In this document: positions 8,724 through 16,951 of the stretch, piece after piece
How positions within the stretch are numbered: position 1 is the stretch's first letter
Layout of the letters: the number at the start of each line of letters is the position of its first letter
DNA from: Bacteroidota bacterium
GTDB lineage: Bacteria > Bacteroidota > Bacteroidia > Bacteroidales > Paludibacteraceae
DNA: 64,000 nt
Direction of reading: 5' to 3'
NCBI GenBank assembly: GCA_023391625.1
Contig: JAEWAN010000034.1
Span: 806,001-870,000, forward strand
Translations under genes and position numbers: made by a program
Notes under the pieces: generated by a model
Databases searched by the model: none
What the model saw: the letters and a program-made list of their open reading frames with translations, nothing else
Told to the model about the DNA's origin: nothing

Positions 8724-9828
8724 CCTAAAAAGTCAATATGAAAAAATAAAATCTGAAATCAATCTGGGAATACAGGAAGTCATAGACAGCACAACATTTA
8801 TAAAGGGAGGGAAAGTCAATGAATTCCAGACTAATTTGGAAAAATATCTGAACGTAAAACACGTCATTCCGGTGGGAAACGGCACTGATGCTTTACAAAT
8901 AGCATTAATGGCACTGGATTTAAAACCCGGAGACGAAGTTATCACCCCCACCTTTACATTCATTGCAACTGCAGAAGTAGTAGCTTTATTAGGATTAACT
9001 CCCGTGGTGGTGGATGTGGACTACGATACATTCAACATATCTGTAGAATCAATCAAAAAAGCAATTACTCCCCGTACAAAAGCCATTGTTCCGGTTCATC
9101 TATTCGGACAAAATGCCGATATGGAAGCAATACAGGAATTGGCAAAAGAACACGGACTTTATATCATAGAAGATGCCTGTCAGTCAATAGGTTCTGTGTA
9201 CACATTCTCTGACGGCAAACAAGTGCAATCAGGATGTATAGGAAACATAGGATGCACATCCTTTTTCCCTTCTAAAAATTTAGGTTGTTACGGCGATGGA
9301 GGAGCTATATTTACTAATGACGATGAACTCGCAAATAAAATGCGAATTATTGCCAACCACGGCATGTCTGTACGTTATTACCACGATATGATTGGTGTAA
9401 ACTCACGTCTGGACAGCATTCAGGCTGCCGTACTAAACGTAAAATTACGTTATCTGAACGATTATATCAAAGCCAGACAACAGGCTGCTCGTTTCTATGA
9501 CGATGCCTTTTCCGGAAATAAGAACCTGATCATTCCCGCACGCAGTAATTTCTCAACGCACGTATTTCATCAATATACCCTCAAATTAAAAGGTATTGAC
9601 AGAAATGCATTGCAACAACACCTGGCAGACAAAAATATCCCGGCTATGATTTATTATCCGGTTCCGTTACATATGCAAAAAGCATATCAGGACAGCAGAT
9701 ATCAATCCGGAGATTTTCCCGTTGCCGAATCTCTGTGTAGCTGCGTACTATCGCTTCCTATGCATACCGAACTTTCGGAGGAACAACTAAATTACATCAC
9801 TACCAACATACTTGAATTCTTAGCTTAA
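8701..9828 (+). CDS. wbpE: DegT-family sugar 3-aminotransferase (WbpE/WlbC type)
   Basis: PLP-dependent aminotransferase predicted to convert UDP-3-keto-GlcNAc uronic acid to the 3-amino sugar (UDP-GlcNAc3NA). The 375 residues show the type I fold of the DegT/DnrJ/EryC1/StrS family: PVGNGTDAL (57-65) for phosphate binding, EDACQS with D158 contacting the pyridine nitrogen, and K192 in FFPSKNLGCYGDGG as the Schiff-base lysine. The N-terminal QMVDLKSQY is typical of the WbpE group. The WbpE assignment rests on the immediately following WbpD-like and WbpB-like genes, the expected partners. It overlaps the ybbR-like gene by 23 nt. Confidence 0.85.
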   Translation: MKTIQMVDLKSQYEKIKSEINLGIQEVIDSTTFIKGGKVNEFQTNLEKYLNVKHVIPVGNGTDALQIALMALDLKPGDEVITPTFTFIATAEVVALLGLTPVVVDVDYDTFNISVESIKKAITPRTKAIVPVHLFGQNADMEAIQELAKEHGLYIIEDACQSIGSVYTFSDGKQVQSGCIGNIGCTSFFPSKNLGCYGDGGAIFTNDDELANKMRIIANHGMSVRYYHDMIGVNSRLDSIQAAVLNVKLRYLNDYIKARQQAARFYDDAFSGNKNLIIPARSNFSTHVFHQYTLKLKGIDRNALQQHLADKNIPAMIYYPVPLHMQKAYQDSRYQSGDFPVAESLCSCVLSLPMHTELSEEQLNYITTNILEFLA

Positions 9829-9838
9829 ATATTACCGG

Positions 9839-10414
9839 ATGAACAATTTTTTTGCACATGAAACTGCCGTTATAGATGATAACTGTATAATAGGCAAAGG
9901 CACTAAGATATGGCATTTTTCTCATATCATGTCCGGATGTACTATTGGAGAATCATGTAATATAGGTCAGAATGTAGTTATATCACCAGACGTTGTTCTC
10001 GGAAAAAACGTAAAGATACAAAACAACGTGTCCGTTTATACCGGTGTTATTTGTGAGGACGACGTATTTCTCGGGCCTTCTATGGTTTTCACCAACGTCA
10101 TCAATCCGCGAAGCCATGTGAACAGAAAAAATGAATATGCACCGACCTATGTTCGTAAAGGTGCCAGCATAGGAGCTAATGCAACTATCATATGCGGTAA
10201 TGAAATAGGAAAATACGCTTTGGTCGGGGCAGGAAGCGTTATAACCAAACCGGTAAAACCATATGCCCTGGTAGTAGGCAATCCTGCACACCAAATAGGC
10301 TGGGTTAGCGAATACGGACACCGCCTCAATTTTAATGAAGAAGGTACAGCTACATGCCCGGAAACCGGTGAGATATATAAATTAGAAAACAACGAAGTAA
10401 CCAGAATAAAATAA
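9839..10414 (+). CDS. wbpD: UDP-2-acetamido-3-amino-uronate N-acetyltransferase (WbpD/WlbB type)
   Basis: A 191-residue left-handed beta-helix acyltransferase. Hexapeptide repeats run from about residue 10 to 145 (CIIGKGTKI, GCTIGESCNIG, DVVLGKNVKI, ASIGANATI). The N-terminal FFAHETAVID, the NNVSVYTGV segment, the loop NPRSHVNRKNEY and the C-terminal GWVSEYGHRL are specific to WbpD/WlbB enzymes, which acetylate the 3-amino group made by WbpE using acetyl-CoA. It starts 10 nt after the aminotransferase gene and is followed 24 nt later by the WbpB-like dehydrogenase. Confidence 0.9.
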   Translation: MNNFFAHETAVIDDNCIIGKGTKIWHFSHIMSGCTIGESCNIGQNVVISPDVVLGKNVKIQNNVSVYTGVICEDDVFLGPSMVFTNVINPRSHVNRKNEYAPTYVRKGASIGANATIICGNEIGKYALVGAGSVITKPVKPYALVVGNPAHQIGWVSEYGHRLNFNEEGTATCPETGEIYKLENNEVTRIK

Positions 10415-10438
10415 ACTCTAAACTAAATAAACATAATT

Positions 10439-11473
10439 ATGATAAAATTTGCAGTTGTTGGTCAAGGTCACATCGGTAAGCGCCACGCAGAAATGATTAG
10501 ACGCAACCCCGATTCTGAACTTGTAGCCGTATGTGATATCCTTCCCAAAGAGGAACTGGGATTAGAAAACATACAGGAAGCATTTTTTTCAAACATTGAC
10601 GACCTGTTGAACAGCGATCTTAATATTGATGTAGTTTGTATTTGTACTCCTAATGGATATCATGCAGAATACGCAAAAAAGGCATTAAGTGCAAAAAAAC
10701 ATGTCGTATTGGAAAAACCTATTGCATTGACGAAACGAGATGCAGAAAAAATAGTGTTCAAATCGCTGGAAATGTCCCGTCACGTATTCTGTGTCATGCA
10801 AAACCGCTACTCCCCGCCTTCCGTCTGGCTGAAAGAAATTATGAATAACCGGACATTAGGGGATATTTACATGGTAAAACTGGACTGCTACTGGAACAGG
10901 GACGAACGTTATTATAAAAAAGGCAACTGGCATGGTGACCAAAAGTTGGACGGAGGAACATTATTTACACAGTTTTCTCATTTCATAGACATCATGTACT
11001 GGTTATTTGGGGACATCACTAACATACAAGGCAATTTTGCCGATTTCAACCACCAGAACCTGACTGACTTTGAGGATAGTGGAGTTATCACATTCGATTT
11101 TATAAACGGAGGAATGGGTAGTTTAAACTATTCTACAGCTGTTTGGGATAAAAATCTGGAAAGCAGCATCACTATCATAGGCGAGAAAGGCACGATTAAA
11201 GTTGCCGGACAATATATGAATGAGGTGGTCTACTGTCATGTAAAAGATTATGATATGCCGGAACTGGCTCCGTCCAATCCTCCTAACGATTATGGTGCCT
11301 ACAAAGGTTCAGCTCAGAATCACCATTATGTCATTGAGAACGTAGTGCAAAAACTCACGGACAAAGGCAGTATTACAACCAACGTTCTGGAAGGGCTGAA
11401 AGTAATTGACATCATCGAACGTATTTACGAAGTACGGGATAAACAATGGAAAAAGAATCGTACTGAAAAATAA
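10439..11473 (+). CDS. wbpB: UDP-N-acetylglucosaminuronate 3-dehydrogenase (WbpB/WlbA type, Gfo/Idh/MocA family)
   Basis: An NAD-dependent oxidoreductase of 344 residues predicted to oxidise the C3 hydroxyl of UDP-GlcNAc uronic acid, supplying the WbpE substrate. The Rossmann motif GQGHIGKRHAE is at residues 8-18, EKPIALT with K93 at 92-98, and GGTLFTQFSHFIDIMYWLFG is the active-site helix of WbpB/WlbA. The gene order WbpE-WbpD-WbpB is a complete 3-amination and acetylation unit. The first enzyme (UDP-GlcNAc 6-dehydrogenase, WbpA) is not in the window; the 2-epimerase partner appears to be the gene at 25952-27094. Confidence 0.88.
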   Translation: MIKFAVVGQGHIGKRHAEMIRRNPDSELVAVCDILPKEELGLENIQEAFFSNIDDLLNSDLNIDVVCICTPNGYHAEYAKKALSAKKHVVLEKPIALTKRDAEKIVFKSLEMSRHVFCVMQNRYSPPSVWLKEIMNNRTLGDIYMVKLDCYWNRDERYYKKGNWHGDQKLDGGTLFTQFSHFIDIMYWLFGDITNIQGNFADFNHQNLTDFEDSGVITFDFINGGMGSLNYSTAVWDKNLESSITIIGEKGTIKVAGQYMNEVVYCHVKDYDMPELAPSNPPNDYGAYKGSAQNHHYVIENVVQKLTDKGSITTNVLEGLKVIDIIERIYEVRDKQWKKNRTEK

Positions 11474-11503
11474 CTTTTGAATATTTAATTAAAACTGATA
11501 GAT

Positions 11504-11983
11504 ATGATACAACGAATCCAAACTGTTTATTTTTTATTAATTGTTATATTAGCATCTGTTGCTTTTTTTCTGCCTGTCGCTACACTACACGATCAGACCA
11601 ATGTCCTTTTATATTCACTGGATTATAGGGGTTTAATGTTAAATGACGGGATAGAAAGCGATATTTTTATTTCGAACAATGTTAGTACCTGGACTTTAAA
11701 AATCATATCCGCTTTAATACCATTAGTTGCATTAATAACTATTTTCTTATACAAAAAACGAGTTTTACAAATCAGACTTTCATTTATTAATATGATCATA
11801 ATGTTGGGTTATTACATTATCCTGTTCCTCAACTTATGGAGAGCCAGCAATTCGCTGGAAGCAGAATGGAGCCTAAACGTTGTTGCAGCTTTCCCGTTAA
11901 TCTGTGTCATATTAAACTGGCTGGCAATAAGAGCCATCGGCAAAGATGAAGCTTTAGTTAAATCCTTGAATAGATTAAGATAA
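11504..11983 (+). CDS. DUF4293 family membrane protein
   Basis: A 159-residue integral membrane protein with four predicted helices at roughly residues 7-25, 68-86, 95-113 and 128-146. The start MIQRIQTVYFLLI and the four-helix layout match DUF4293, a family largely confined to Bacteroidetes with no known function. It follows the WbpB-like gene by 30 nt and is closed by a terminator at 12015-12055, so it is probably the last gene of the operon. Confidence 0.8.
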   Translation: MIQRIQTVYFLLIVILASVAFFLPVATLHDQTNVLLYSLDYRGLMLNDGIESDIFISNNVSTWTLKIISALIPLVALITIFLYKKRVLQIRLSFINMIIMLGYYIILFLNLWRASNSLEAEWSLNVVAAFPLICVILNWLAIRAIGKDEALVKSLNRLR

Positions 11984-12014
11984 AAATCACCTAAAGCAAG
12001 GTATTTTATTCAAC

Positions 12015-12055
12015 AACAAGCGATACTATTTCAATTCAGAATAGTATCGCTTGTT
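12015..12055 (+). terminator. Terminator of the nusB-wbp-DUF4293 run
   Basis: A 16-bp perfect stem (AACAAGCGATACTATT at 12015-12030 with 12040-12055) around a 9-nt loop, followed by ATTTTC. It lies 32 nt past the DUF4293 stop codon. Confidence 0.75.
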
Positions 12056-12180
12056 ATTTTCAAATGATAAAAGATATACATACCAGATTTCCATCCGGTT
12101 ATTTTCACAAGAAAGTGAATATAGGTATAAATCCATGAGTATAGATAACATAATCTACCCCTAACCCGGATTTATATATT

Positions 12181-13218
12181 TTAGAAACCTAATTGAGTAT
12201 ATTTCTTTTTCCCCTTTAAATAGTATTGAATAATAATACTACGGGGATAAATTTCATCTATCGTAGTATTACACGATAATCTTAAATTATTATCACGGTC
12301 TGCCTTACATTCAGACCGCATTTTTTTATAATCCCGCCGGGCTTTCAGCACGCTCTTAAAATTATTCCATTTACCGGACACAAGCATTTGAAAAGCTGCT
12401 GCATAATCAAAGAAAAAACGAACAAATAGTATCTTTCTCCTTTGATTGTCCGGTAAATTCTTATACAACATCAAAAGATTATTCCGGAAATTAAGATAGG
12501 TTTTATAAGGGCTTTCAGCTCCTAATGTACCTCCACCCACATGATAAACCACACTTTGAGGTATACAAACCAACTGATACCCCCTGCTCCGTAAACGCCA
12601 ACATAAATCAATTTCTTCCATGTGCGCAAAGAACTTCGAATCTAACCCTCCGGCATTCCAATAACATTCAGAACGAATGAACAGACACGCTCCGGTAGCC
12701 CAAAACACCGGTATAATATCATCATATTGCCCTGCATCCTTTTCCACTGTACTGACGATACGTCCACGGCAAAACGGAAAACCATAACGGTCTATAAAAC
12801 CGCCGGAAGCACCTGCATGTTCAAAAGCATCACGCTGGTCATAAGACCGTATTTTAGGCTGACAGGCTGCAACCTCCGGATGTTTATTCATATAATCTTT
12901 CAAAGGCTCCAGCCACCCCTCAGCAACCTCCACATCAGAATTCAGTAAAACATAATACTCCGCCGCCCCTGCCTGCTTCAAAGCCCTGTTATACCCTTCT
13001 GCAAAACCATAATTCTTATCCAACGCAATAACCTGAACCTTTGGAAAATCTTTAGCGAGTAGCTCCAAAGAATTATCTGTAGAAGCATTATCAGCAACAA
13101 TAATCCGGGCAGTTGACGAGTCGGTTCGCGACAGCAAGAACGGCAAAAATTTTTGTAAATACCCGGCTCCGTTCCAATTCAAAATAACGATGGCTATTGA
13201 GGGAATATTATCTTGCAT
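12181..13218 (-). CDS. GT2 family glycosyltransferase (WcaA/rhamnosyltransferase-like)
   Basis: A 345-residue cytoplasmic GT-A transferase. The N-terminus IAIVILNWNG and DNASTDNS form the nucleotide-binding half; NSDVEV is the DxD-equivalent acceptor of the metal, and HMEEIDLCWRLRSRGY carries the catalytic acidic ED-like element, all typical of the rhamnosyltransferase-like GT2 branch (GT2_RfbF). The donor sugar cannot be read from sequence. It overlaps the upstream LpxL-like gene by 11 nt, suggesting both act on the lipopolysaccharide or a related glycolipid. Confidence 0.85.
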   Translation of the reverse strand: MQDNIPSIAIVILNWNGAGYLQKFLPFLLSRTDSSTARIIVADNASTDNSLELLAKDFPKVQVIALDKNYGFAEGYNRALKQAGAAEYYVLLNSDVEVAEGWLEPLKDYMNKHPEVAACQPKIRSYDQRDAFEHAGASGGFIDRYGFPFCRGRIVSTVEKDAGQYDDIIPVFWATGACLFIRSECYWNAGGLDSKFFAHMEEIDLCWRLRSRGYQLVCIPQSVVYHVGGGTLGAESPYKTYLNFRNNLLMLYKNLPDNQRRKILFVRFFFDYAAAFQMLVSGKWNNFKSVLKARRDYKKMRSECKADRDNNLRLSCNTTIDEIYPRSIIIQYYLKGKKKYTQLGF

Positions 13219-14068
13219 GTTTCCAACGTTTATGAGTCCACAACCAATATTCCGGAGCCTTCCGGATAGCTTCTTCCAGCATACGGGTATATTTTTCTGT
13301 TATCTCAAACTCTTCTGTTTCTGCTGAATTCAGGCTTATCGGGATAAGTTCACAATGATAATAACCTCTTTTCTGTCGGGTTACCGAAATATAAACCACC
13401 GGATAATCAAATTTCCGTGCGAGTTGTTCCGTTCCCGTTATAGCAGGAGTATTCTGATTCAGAAAGTTAGTCCAGTAATGAATATTAGCAGGAGAAGGGG
13501 TCTGGTCTGACAACATACCGAACATACACAAGCGCCCTTCTTTTCTCAATTGAAGCATTTTACGAAGCGTACTCTTTTTTTCTATATTTTTTGCACCAAA
13601 ATGTATACGGAGCAGATACATAAACCGGTCAAAATTTCTATTTTTCAACTGTCGGTAAACCTGATAAACAGGTTTGTCCGGATAGAACAAAGAAAAACTG
13701 GATGTCCACTCCCAATTGCCATAATGTGATGTCATCAGCATTACACTTTTACCCCGGGCATACTGTTCGGCAATAATCTCTCCGTTTATATATTTCATAC
13801 GCTTATTCATTTGCCGGGGGCTCATATGCATAAGCTTTATGGTTTCCACAAACAAATCGCAAAAATAACGGTAGAAACGATGTTCTATCCGTTGCCGTTC
13901 ACCCTTTGTTTTTTCCGGAAACGACTTCTCCAGATTAGTCCGGACCACTTTCTTCCTGTAACCGACTAAATAATATAGAATAAGGAAACAAATATCTGAT
14001 AGCAAGTAAAGTACCCTTAAAGGCAACCAGGCAATAAGCCAGGCAAAAGCATAAAATAAATAATACAT
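13208..14068 (-). CDS. LpxL/HtrB-like lysophospholipid acyltransferase
   Basis: Predicted to add a secondary acyl chain to lipid A at the inner membrane. The 286-residue protein has an N-terminal membrane helix, the HX4E active site in SHYGNWEW (H115 and E120), and the downstream SDQTPSP segment of the LpxL/LpxM superfamily. The start at 14068 (MYYLFYAFAW) is preferred over an in-frame ATG 39 nt upstream because it places the conserved helix at the N-terminus. Bacteroidetes lipid A is usually penta- or tetra-acylated with a single LpxL-type enzyme, and this may be it. It overlaps the GT2 gene by 11 nt. Confidence 0.87.
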   Translation of the reverse strand: MYYLFYAFAWLIAWLPLRVLYLLSDICFLILYYLVGYRKKVVRTNLEKSFPEKTKGERQRIEHRFYRYFCDLFVETIKLMHMSPRQMNKRMKYINGEIIAEQYARGKSVMLMTSHYGNWEWTSSFSLFYPDKPVYQVYRQLKNRNFDRFMYLLRIHFGAKNIEKKSTLRKMLQLRKEGRLCMFGMLSDQTPSPANIHYWTNFLNQNTPAITGTEQLARKFDYPVVYISVTRQKRGYYHCELIPISLNSAETEEFEITEKYTRMLEEAIRKAPEYWLWTHKRWKHAR

Positions 14069-14373
14069 TTTATTGAATTTAGGAATGACAAAAATAACAA
14101 AAAACAACCAAATCAGGTTATATATCCGGATGAATAAGACTAACTAACCCAAGAGCCTCGTAAAACAGAATAACATTCACCAATACATTTTCCACCCGCA
14201 TACAAAGCCCCTTCAAAACAAGTCTCCTATTTAAAACCTATATCCTGGATATATACCGATACTCTATCAGATCAAACATACATGTAAAAGTCATGAATAT
14301 CTCAAAAAGACCAGATCCACAAAAAACTGTTTTGCAGATAAACCATATCTGCAGATACACTTTTTCTCAAAAT
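14069..14373. other. Intergenic stretch without a gene
   Basis: About 300 nt between the LpxL-like start and the HIT gene terminator. Upstream control signals for the LpxL-GT2 pair must lie here, but I see no clear TTTG/TAnnTTTG pair, no hairpin beyond the adjacent terminator and no plausible small gene. Confidence 0.4.
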
Positions 14374-14406
14374 AAAAACGGCTACCTTGAAATTTCAAGA
14401 TAGCCG
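14374..14406 (-). terminator. Terminator of the greA-HIT operon
   Basis: A 14-bp stem with one mismatch (14379-14392 pairing with 14393-14406), followed on the minus strand by TTTTT from 14378 to 14374. It lies 27 nt past the HIT gene stop codon. Confidence 0.75.
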
Positions 14407-14433
14407 CCCTGAATTTATTTATTATCTATGGTT

Positions 14434-14823
14434 TCAAATGTTTTTACGTATTGATTCTGCTATCTCCTCCATCTCTTCCGGAGAAAATTTCAATTTAGGA
14501 TTCCGAAAATTCATATCAGATTCTTTCTGAATAGGAACTAAATGTATATGAGTGTGCGGCACTTCCAACCCCATAACGGCAACTGCTATTCTCACACAAG
14601 GAACAGCTTTCTCCATAGCCTTAGCCACTTTTTTTGAGAATAACATCAAACCTGCCAATACCTGATCATCCAAATTGAAAATATAGTCTTCTTCTATTTT
14701 AGGTATAACCAAAGTATGCCCTTTAGTCATGGGATTTATATCCAAGAAGGCATAAAAATTCTCATCTTCTGCTATTTTGTAAGAAGGTATTTCTCCCGCA
14801 ATTATTTTACTGAAAATAGTCAT
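14434..14823 (-). CDS. HIT family nucleotide-binding hydrolase (Hint-like)
   Basis: A 129-residue histidine-triad protein. The catalytic motif HTHIHLVPI gives H90, H92 and H94, and the N-terminal FSKIIAGEIPSYKI, DINPMTKGHTLVIPK and C-terminal SPEEM segments fit the Hint/HinT branch, which hydrolyses purine nucleoside phosphoramidates and AMP-lysine-type adducts. It lies 41 nt downstream of greA on the same strand and shares its terminator, the common greA-HIT pairing of Bacteroidetes. Confidence 0.93.
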   Translation of the reverse strand: MTIFSKIIAGEIPSYKIAEDENFYAFLDINPMTKGHTLVIPKIEEDYIFNLDDQVLAGLMLFSKKVAKAMEKAVPCVRIAVAVMGLEVPHTHIHLVPIQKESDMNFRNPKLKFSPEEMEEIAESIRKNI

Positions 14824-14864
14824 ATGATAATTTTTAAAATATTAGACCGGTTTTTATTTTGATT

Positions 14865-15335
14865 CTACAAAGAAATTTCCATAATTTCAAATTCCATTTT
14901 TCCGGAAGGAACCATCACTGCTGCCACTTCACCCACTTTTTTGCCCAATAATCCTTTAGCAATAGGAGTAGTTACAGATAACTTTCCTTCTTTTAGGTTT
15001 GCTTCGCTTTCAGAAACAATCATGTAAGTCATTACCTGTCCCGATTTCACATTTTTAATTTTAACCCGGGTAAGTATCTGGACTTCATTTGTATTAATCT
15101 TAGATTCATCAATAAGCCGGGCTGAAGCTATCGTTTCTTTCAGCTGAGAAATTTTCATTTCCAATAGCCCCTGAGCCTCTTTTGCCGCATCATATTCTGC
15201 ATTTTCAGACAAATCGCCTTTATCACGAGCCTCAGCTATCATTTTAGAAATAGCAGGACGCTGAACTCCTTCCAATTCGTTCAATTCTTCCATCAATTTT
15301 TTATAACCGTCTTCGGTCATGTACGTTGTAGCCAT
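14865..15335 (-). CDS. greA: Transcription elongation factor GreA
   Basis: GreA enters the RNA polymerase secondary channel and stimulates cleavage of backtracked RNA. The 156-residue protein has the N-terminal antiparallel coiled coil (about residues 5-75) with the acidic tip loop GDLSENAEYDAAKE, whose D and E residues coordinate the catalytic magnesium, followed by the FKBP-like C-terminal domain (residues 80-156) with TPIAKGLLGKKVGE. It is the first gene of a greA-HIT operon. The leader contains a terminator-like hairpin between a strong promoter and the ATG, noted as a finding. Confidence 0.96.
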   Translation of the reverse strand: MATTYMTEDGYKKLMEELNELEGVQRPAISKMIAEARDKGDLSENAEYDAAKEAQGLLEMKISQLKETIASARLIDESKINTNEVQILTRVKIKNVKSGQVMTYMIVSESEANLKEGKLSVTTPIAKGLLGKKVGEVAAVMVPSGKMEFEIMEISL

Positions 15336-15380
15336 AGTTTGGTTGATTACTTGTATTTATAAATTCGTTTTAGTATTAAC

Positions 15381-15413
15381 AAAAAAGAATTCCGACCTAT
15401 CCTGCCGGAACTC
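15381..15413 (-). terminator. Hairpin with U tract in the greA leader
   Basis: On the minus strand GAGTTCCG (15413-15406) pairs with CGGAATTC (15394-15387) with one G-U pair and an 11-nt loop, then runs into TTTTTT at 15386-15381. It lies 45 nt before the greA ATG and about 20 nt after the expected start of the greA transcript, so it may either end read-through from 15506-15928 or attenuate greA. Confidence 0.65.
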
Positions 15414-15439
15414 CTCATAATGTGTTTTCAATGTTGAGA

Positions 15440-15472
15440 CAAAGATACTCTTTTTTCTCTTTTAACAACAAA
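15440..15472 (-). promoter_or_regulatory. greA promoter (-33/-7)
   Basis: On the minus strand TTTG (15472-15469), a 21-nt spacer and TATCTTTG (15447-15440) match the Bacteroides -33 TTTG and -7 TAnnTTTG consensus at the proper spacing. Transcription would begin near 15433, about 98 nt before the greA ATG. This is the best-formed promoter in the window. Confidence 0.65.
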
Positions 15473-15505
15473 TGAGTTTAAAAAGTTTTAATATATAAAA
15501 AGGAT

Positions 15506-15928
15506 TTAATACTTACGTTGAAATATCTCTGAATAGATAACAGCCTTTCTCACCTCCTCCACATCATCCAATTCAATAACCAAAGGAGCATCTTCTTCAT
15601 AAGGCACAAATACCTGATTGGCATTTTCAGCTTGTTCTCTCCTACTTTCTTTCAAAGAGTCAGTATACAATGTATTTGACCTCCCCGTTCTTACGGATTC
15701 ATTATTTTGCCGCACCATTTCAGCAAAACTAATTTGCTTTTCTTCCTTCTCCTCACTCTTTAACTCACTCCAATCGTCCGATTCATAATCATAATCTAAT
15801 TTCGGAATAGGCGGAATAGGCGGCATACCCGATTCTGCTGTTTCCGCTTTCTTTTTATTCTTCTTAAAAAGTCCACCGAAGACAAAAAATCCTAATATTA
15901 GAATATACAACAAATCTTCGAAGCCCAT
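15506..15928 (-). CDS. Membrane-anchored hypothetical protein
   Basis: A 140-residue protein with one N-terminal transmembrane helix (about residues 4-20, LLYILILGFFVFGGLF), a lysine-rich stop-transfer stretch, a proline-rich and acidic low-complexity middle, and a short conserved-looking C-terminal helix RKAVIYSEIFQRKY. Proteins of this design with that C-terminal tail recur in Bacteroidetes, without known function. It is transcribed singly towards greA and separated from it by the leader hairpin. Confidence 0.6.
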   Translation of the reverse strand: MGFEDLLYILILGFFVFGGLFKKNKKKAETAESGMPPIPPIPKLDYDYESDDWSELKSEEKEEKQISFAEMVRQNNESVRTGRSNTLYTDSLKESRREQAENANQVFVPYEEDAPLVIELDDVEEVRKAVIYSEIFQRKY

Positions 15929-15984
15929 AGTAACTTAGTTTTTCACAAATATACAATTTTTATTTTGAATACTTTGATTAAATG

Positions 15985-16019
15985 AAAAAAACAATGGGTA
16001 ACTTCACAGCCACCCATTG
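15985..16019 (-). terminator. Hairpin with T tract between the exonuclease and hypothetical genes
   Basis: CAATGGGT (15992-15999) pairs with ACCCATTG (16012-16019) around a 12-nt loop; on the minus strand it is followed by seven T residues (15991-15985). It is 187 nt downstream of the exonuclease stop codon. The strand between 16020 and 16205 contains AACCTAAACCTTAACT directly before an ATG at 16045, which looks like a leader of some kind but gives no recognisable peptide. Confidence 0.6.
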
Positions 16020-16205
16020 ATACATTTTAACCTAAACCTTAACTATGAAAAATTTATCTGTTTGTTTACACTGCAAAAGTGCGGATAATTTTTTTAATAT
16101 ACAAATTTTTTATAAAAAATTTCCAATCAAAAGTCTATCTACAACTGCTTCCGTCTATTATTCTATCTTTTATTGGGCTATAAAAACAGATGAAATAACC
16201 TTGAT

Positions 16206-16775
16206 TTATACACATGATTTCAGCCTTTTTAAAACGATATCCGCCACTGCAGGAAGTTTCTCCACCGAACTGATACCCAATGTATTCAAAGCTTTTAACG
16301 TCAACAAGGCACAAGCGTAAGAATCATCTCCTGCACGATGATGATGAAACTCTATACCATGATATTCACACAACCTACCTAAAGAATAGCTTGGTAAGCC
16401 CTTCCATGCCTTACGCGCTAAACGGATACTGCAAAAATAATCAATCCAAGGAACAGCCAGATCATAATACGCCAATGCCGACCGCAACACCGCCATATCA
16501 AAAGATGCATTATGAGCTACAACAAACTGACCATCTAACCAGTGCCTAAGCTCACTCCATAGTTCTTCAAACGTTTTCGCCTCCGACACATCTCCTGATG
16601 TTATACCATGAACTTTCTGGCACAAGGGATTCATATAAGGAAAACAGGGTGGTTTTATCAGCCAGGACTTTGTTTCTGCCAGTATCCCATTTTCAACACG
16701 TGTCATGCCTATTTCACACGGGAACAAAGCATGTGCCGTTTCAAAATCTATTGCGGTAAAATCTACATTTGTCAT
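16206..16775 (-). CDS. DEDDh 3'-5' exonuclease (DnaQ-like)
   Basis: A 189-residue single-domain nuclease resembling the DNA polymerase III epsilon proofreading domain. The ExoI motif is AIDFETA (D10, E12), ExoII is HNASFDMAVL (D93), and ExoIII is HRAGDDSYA (H146 and D151, HX4D), so all catalytic residues of the DEDDh class are present. It is too short for the polymerase-tethering tail and is probably a stand-alone exonuclease acting in DNA or RNA repair. The ATG at 16775 is chosen over one 21 nt upstream because it begins at the conserved first strand. Confidence 0.88.
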   Translation of the reverse strand: MTNVDFTAIDFETAHALFPCEIGMTRVENGILAETKSWLIKPPCFPYMNPLCQKVHGITSGDVSEAKTFEELWSELRHWLDGQFVVAHNASFDMAVLRSALAYYDLAVPWIDYFCSIRLARKAWKGLPSYSLGRLCEYHGIEFHHHRAGDDSYACALLTLKALNTLGISSVEKLPAVADIVLKRLKSCV

Positions 16776-16868
16776 GAATAAAACAAATATAAGCATAAAA
16801 CCGTTCCTGTAAATTATATATTGTGTTAAATTAGATTCCTATTTCTATGCAGATAATTAAATATATCT

Positions 16869-16876
16869 TATTTTTG
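16869..16876 (+). promoter_or_regulatory. Possible -7 element for the lipoprotein gene
   Basis: TATTTTTG is an exact TAnnTTTG match 75 nt before the ATG at 16952. No TTTG is found at 19-21 nt upstream, so the call is tentative. Confidence 0.3.
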
Positions 16877-16951
16877 TCCCGCTATTCACAGCTTTATTTT
16901 TTATAAACGGAAGTATTTAATTACGCTAATTACAGAAAAACCCCATCTGAT

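Noticed and set aside
16045..16320. Plus-strand 91-codon frame starting MKNLSVCLHC
   Set aside because: More than a third lies antisense to the exonuclease 3' end, and the residues show no domain pattern. Kept only as a leader-like sequence observation.
16784..16791. TATATTTG on the minus strand as the exonuclease promoter
   Set aside because: It matches TAnnTTTG but lies only 8 nt before the ATG and has no -33 partner, so it would leave almost no leader.
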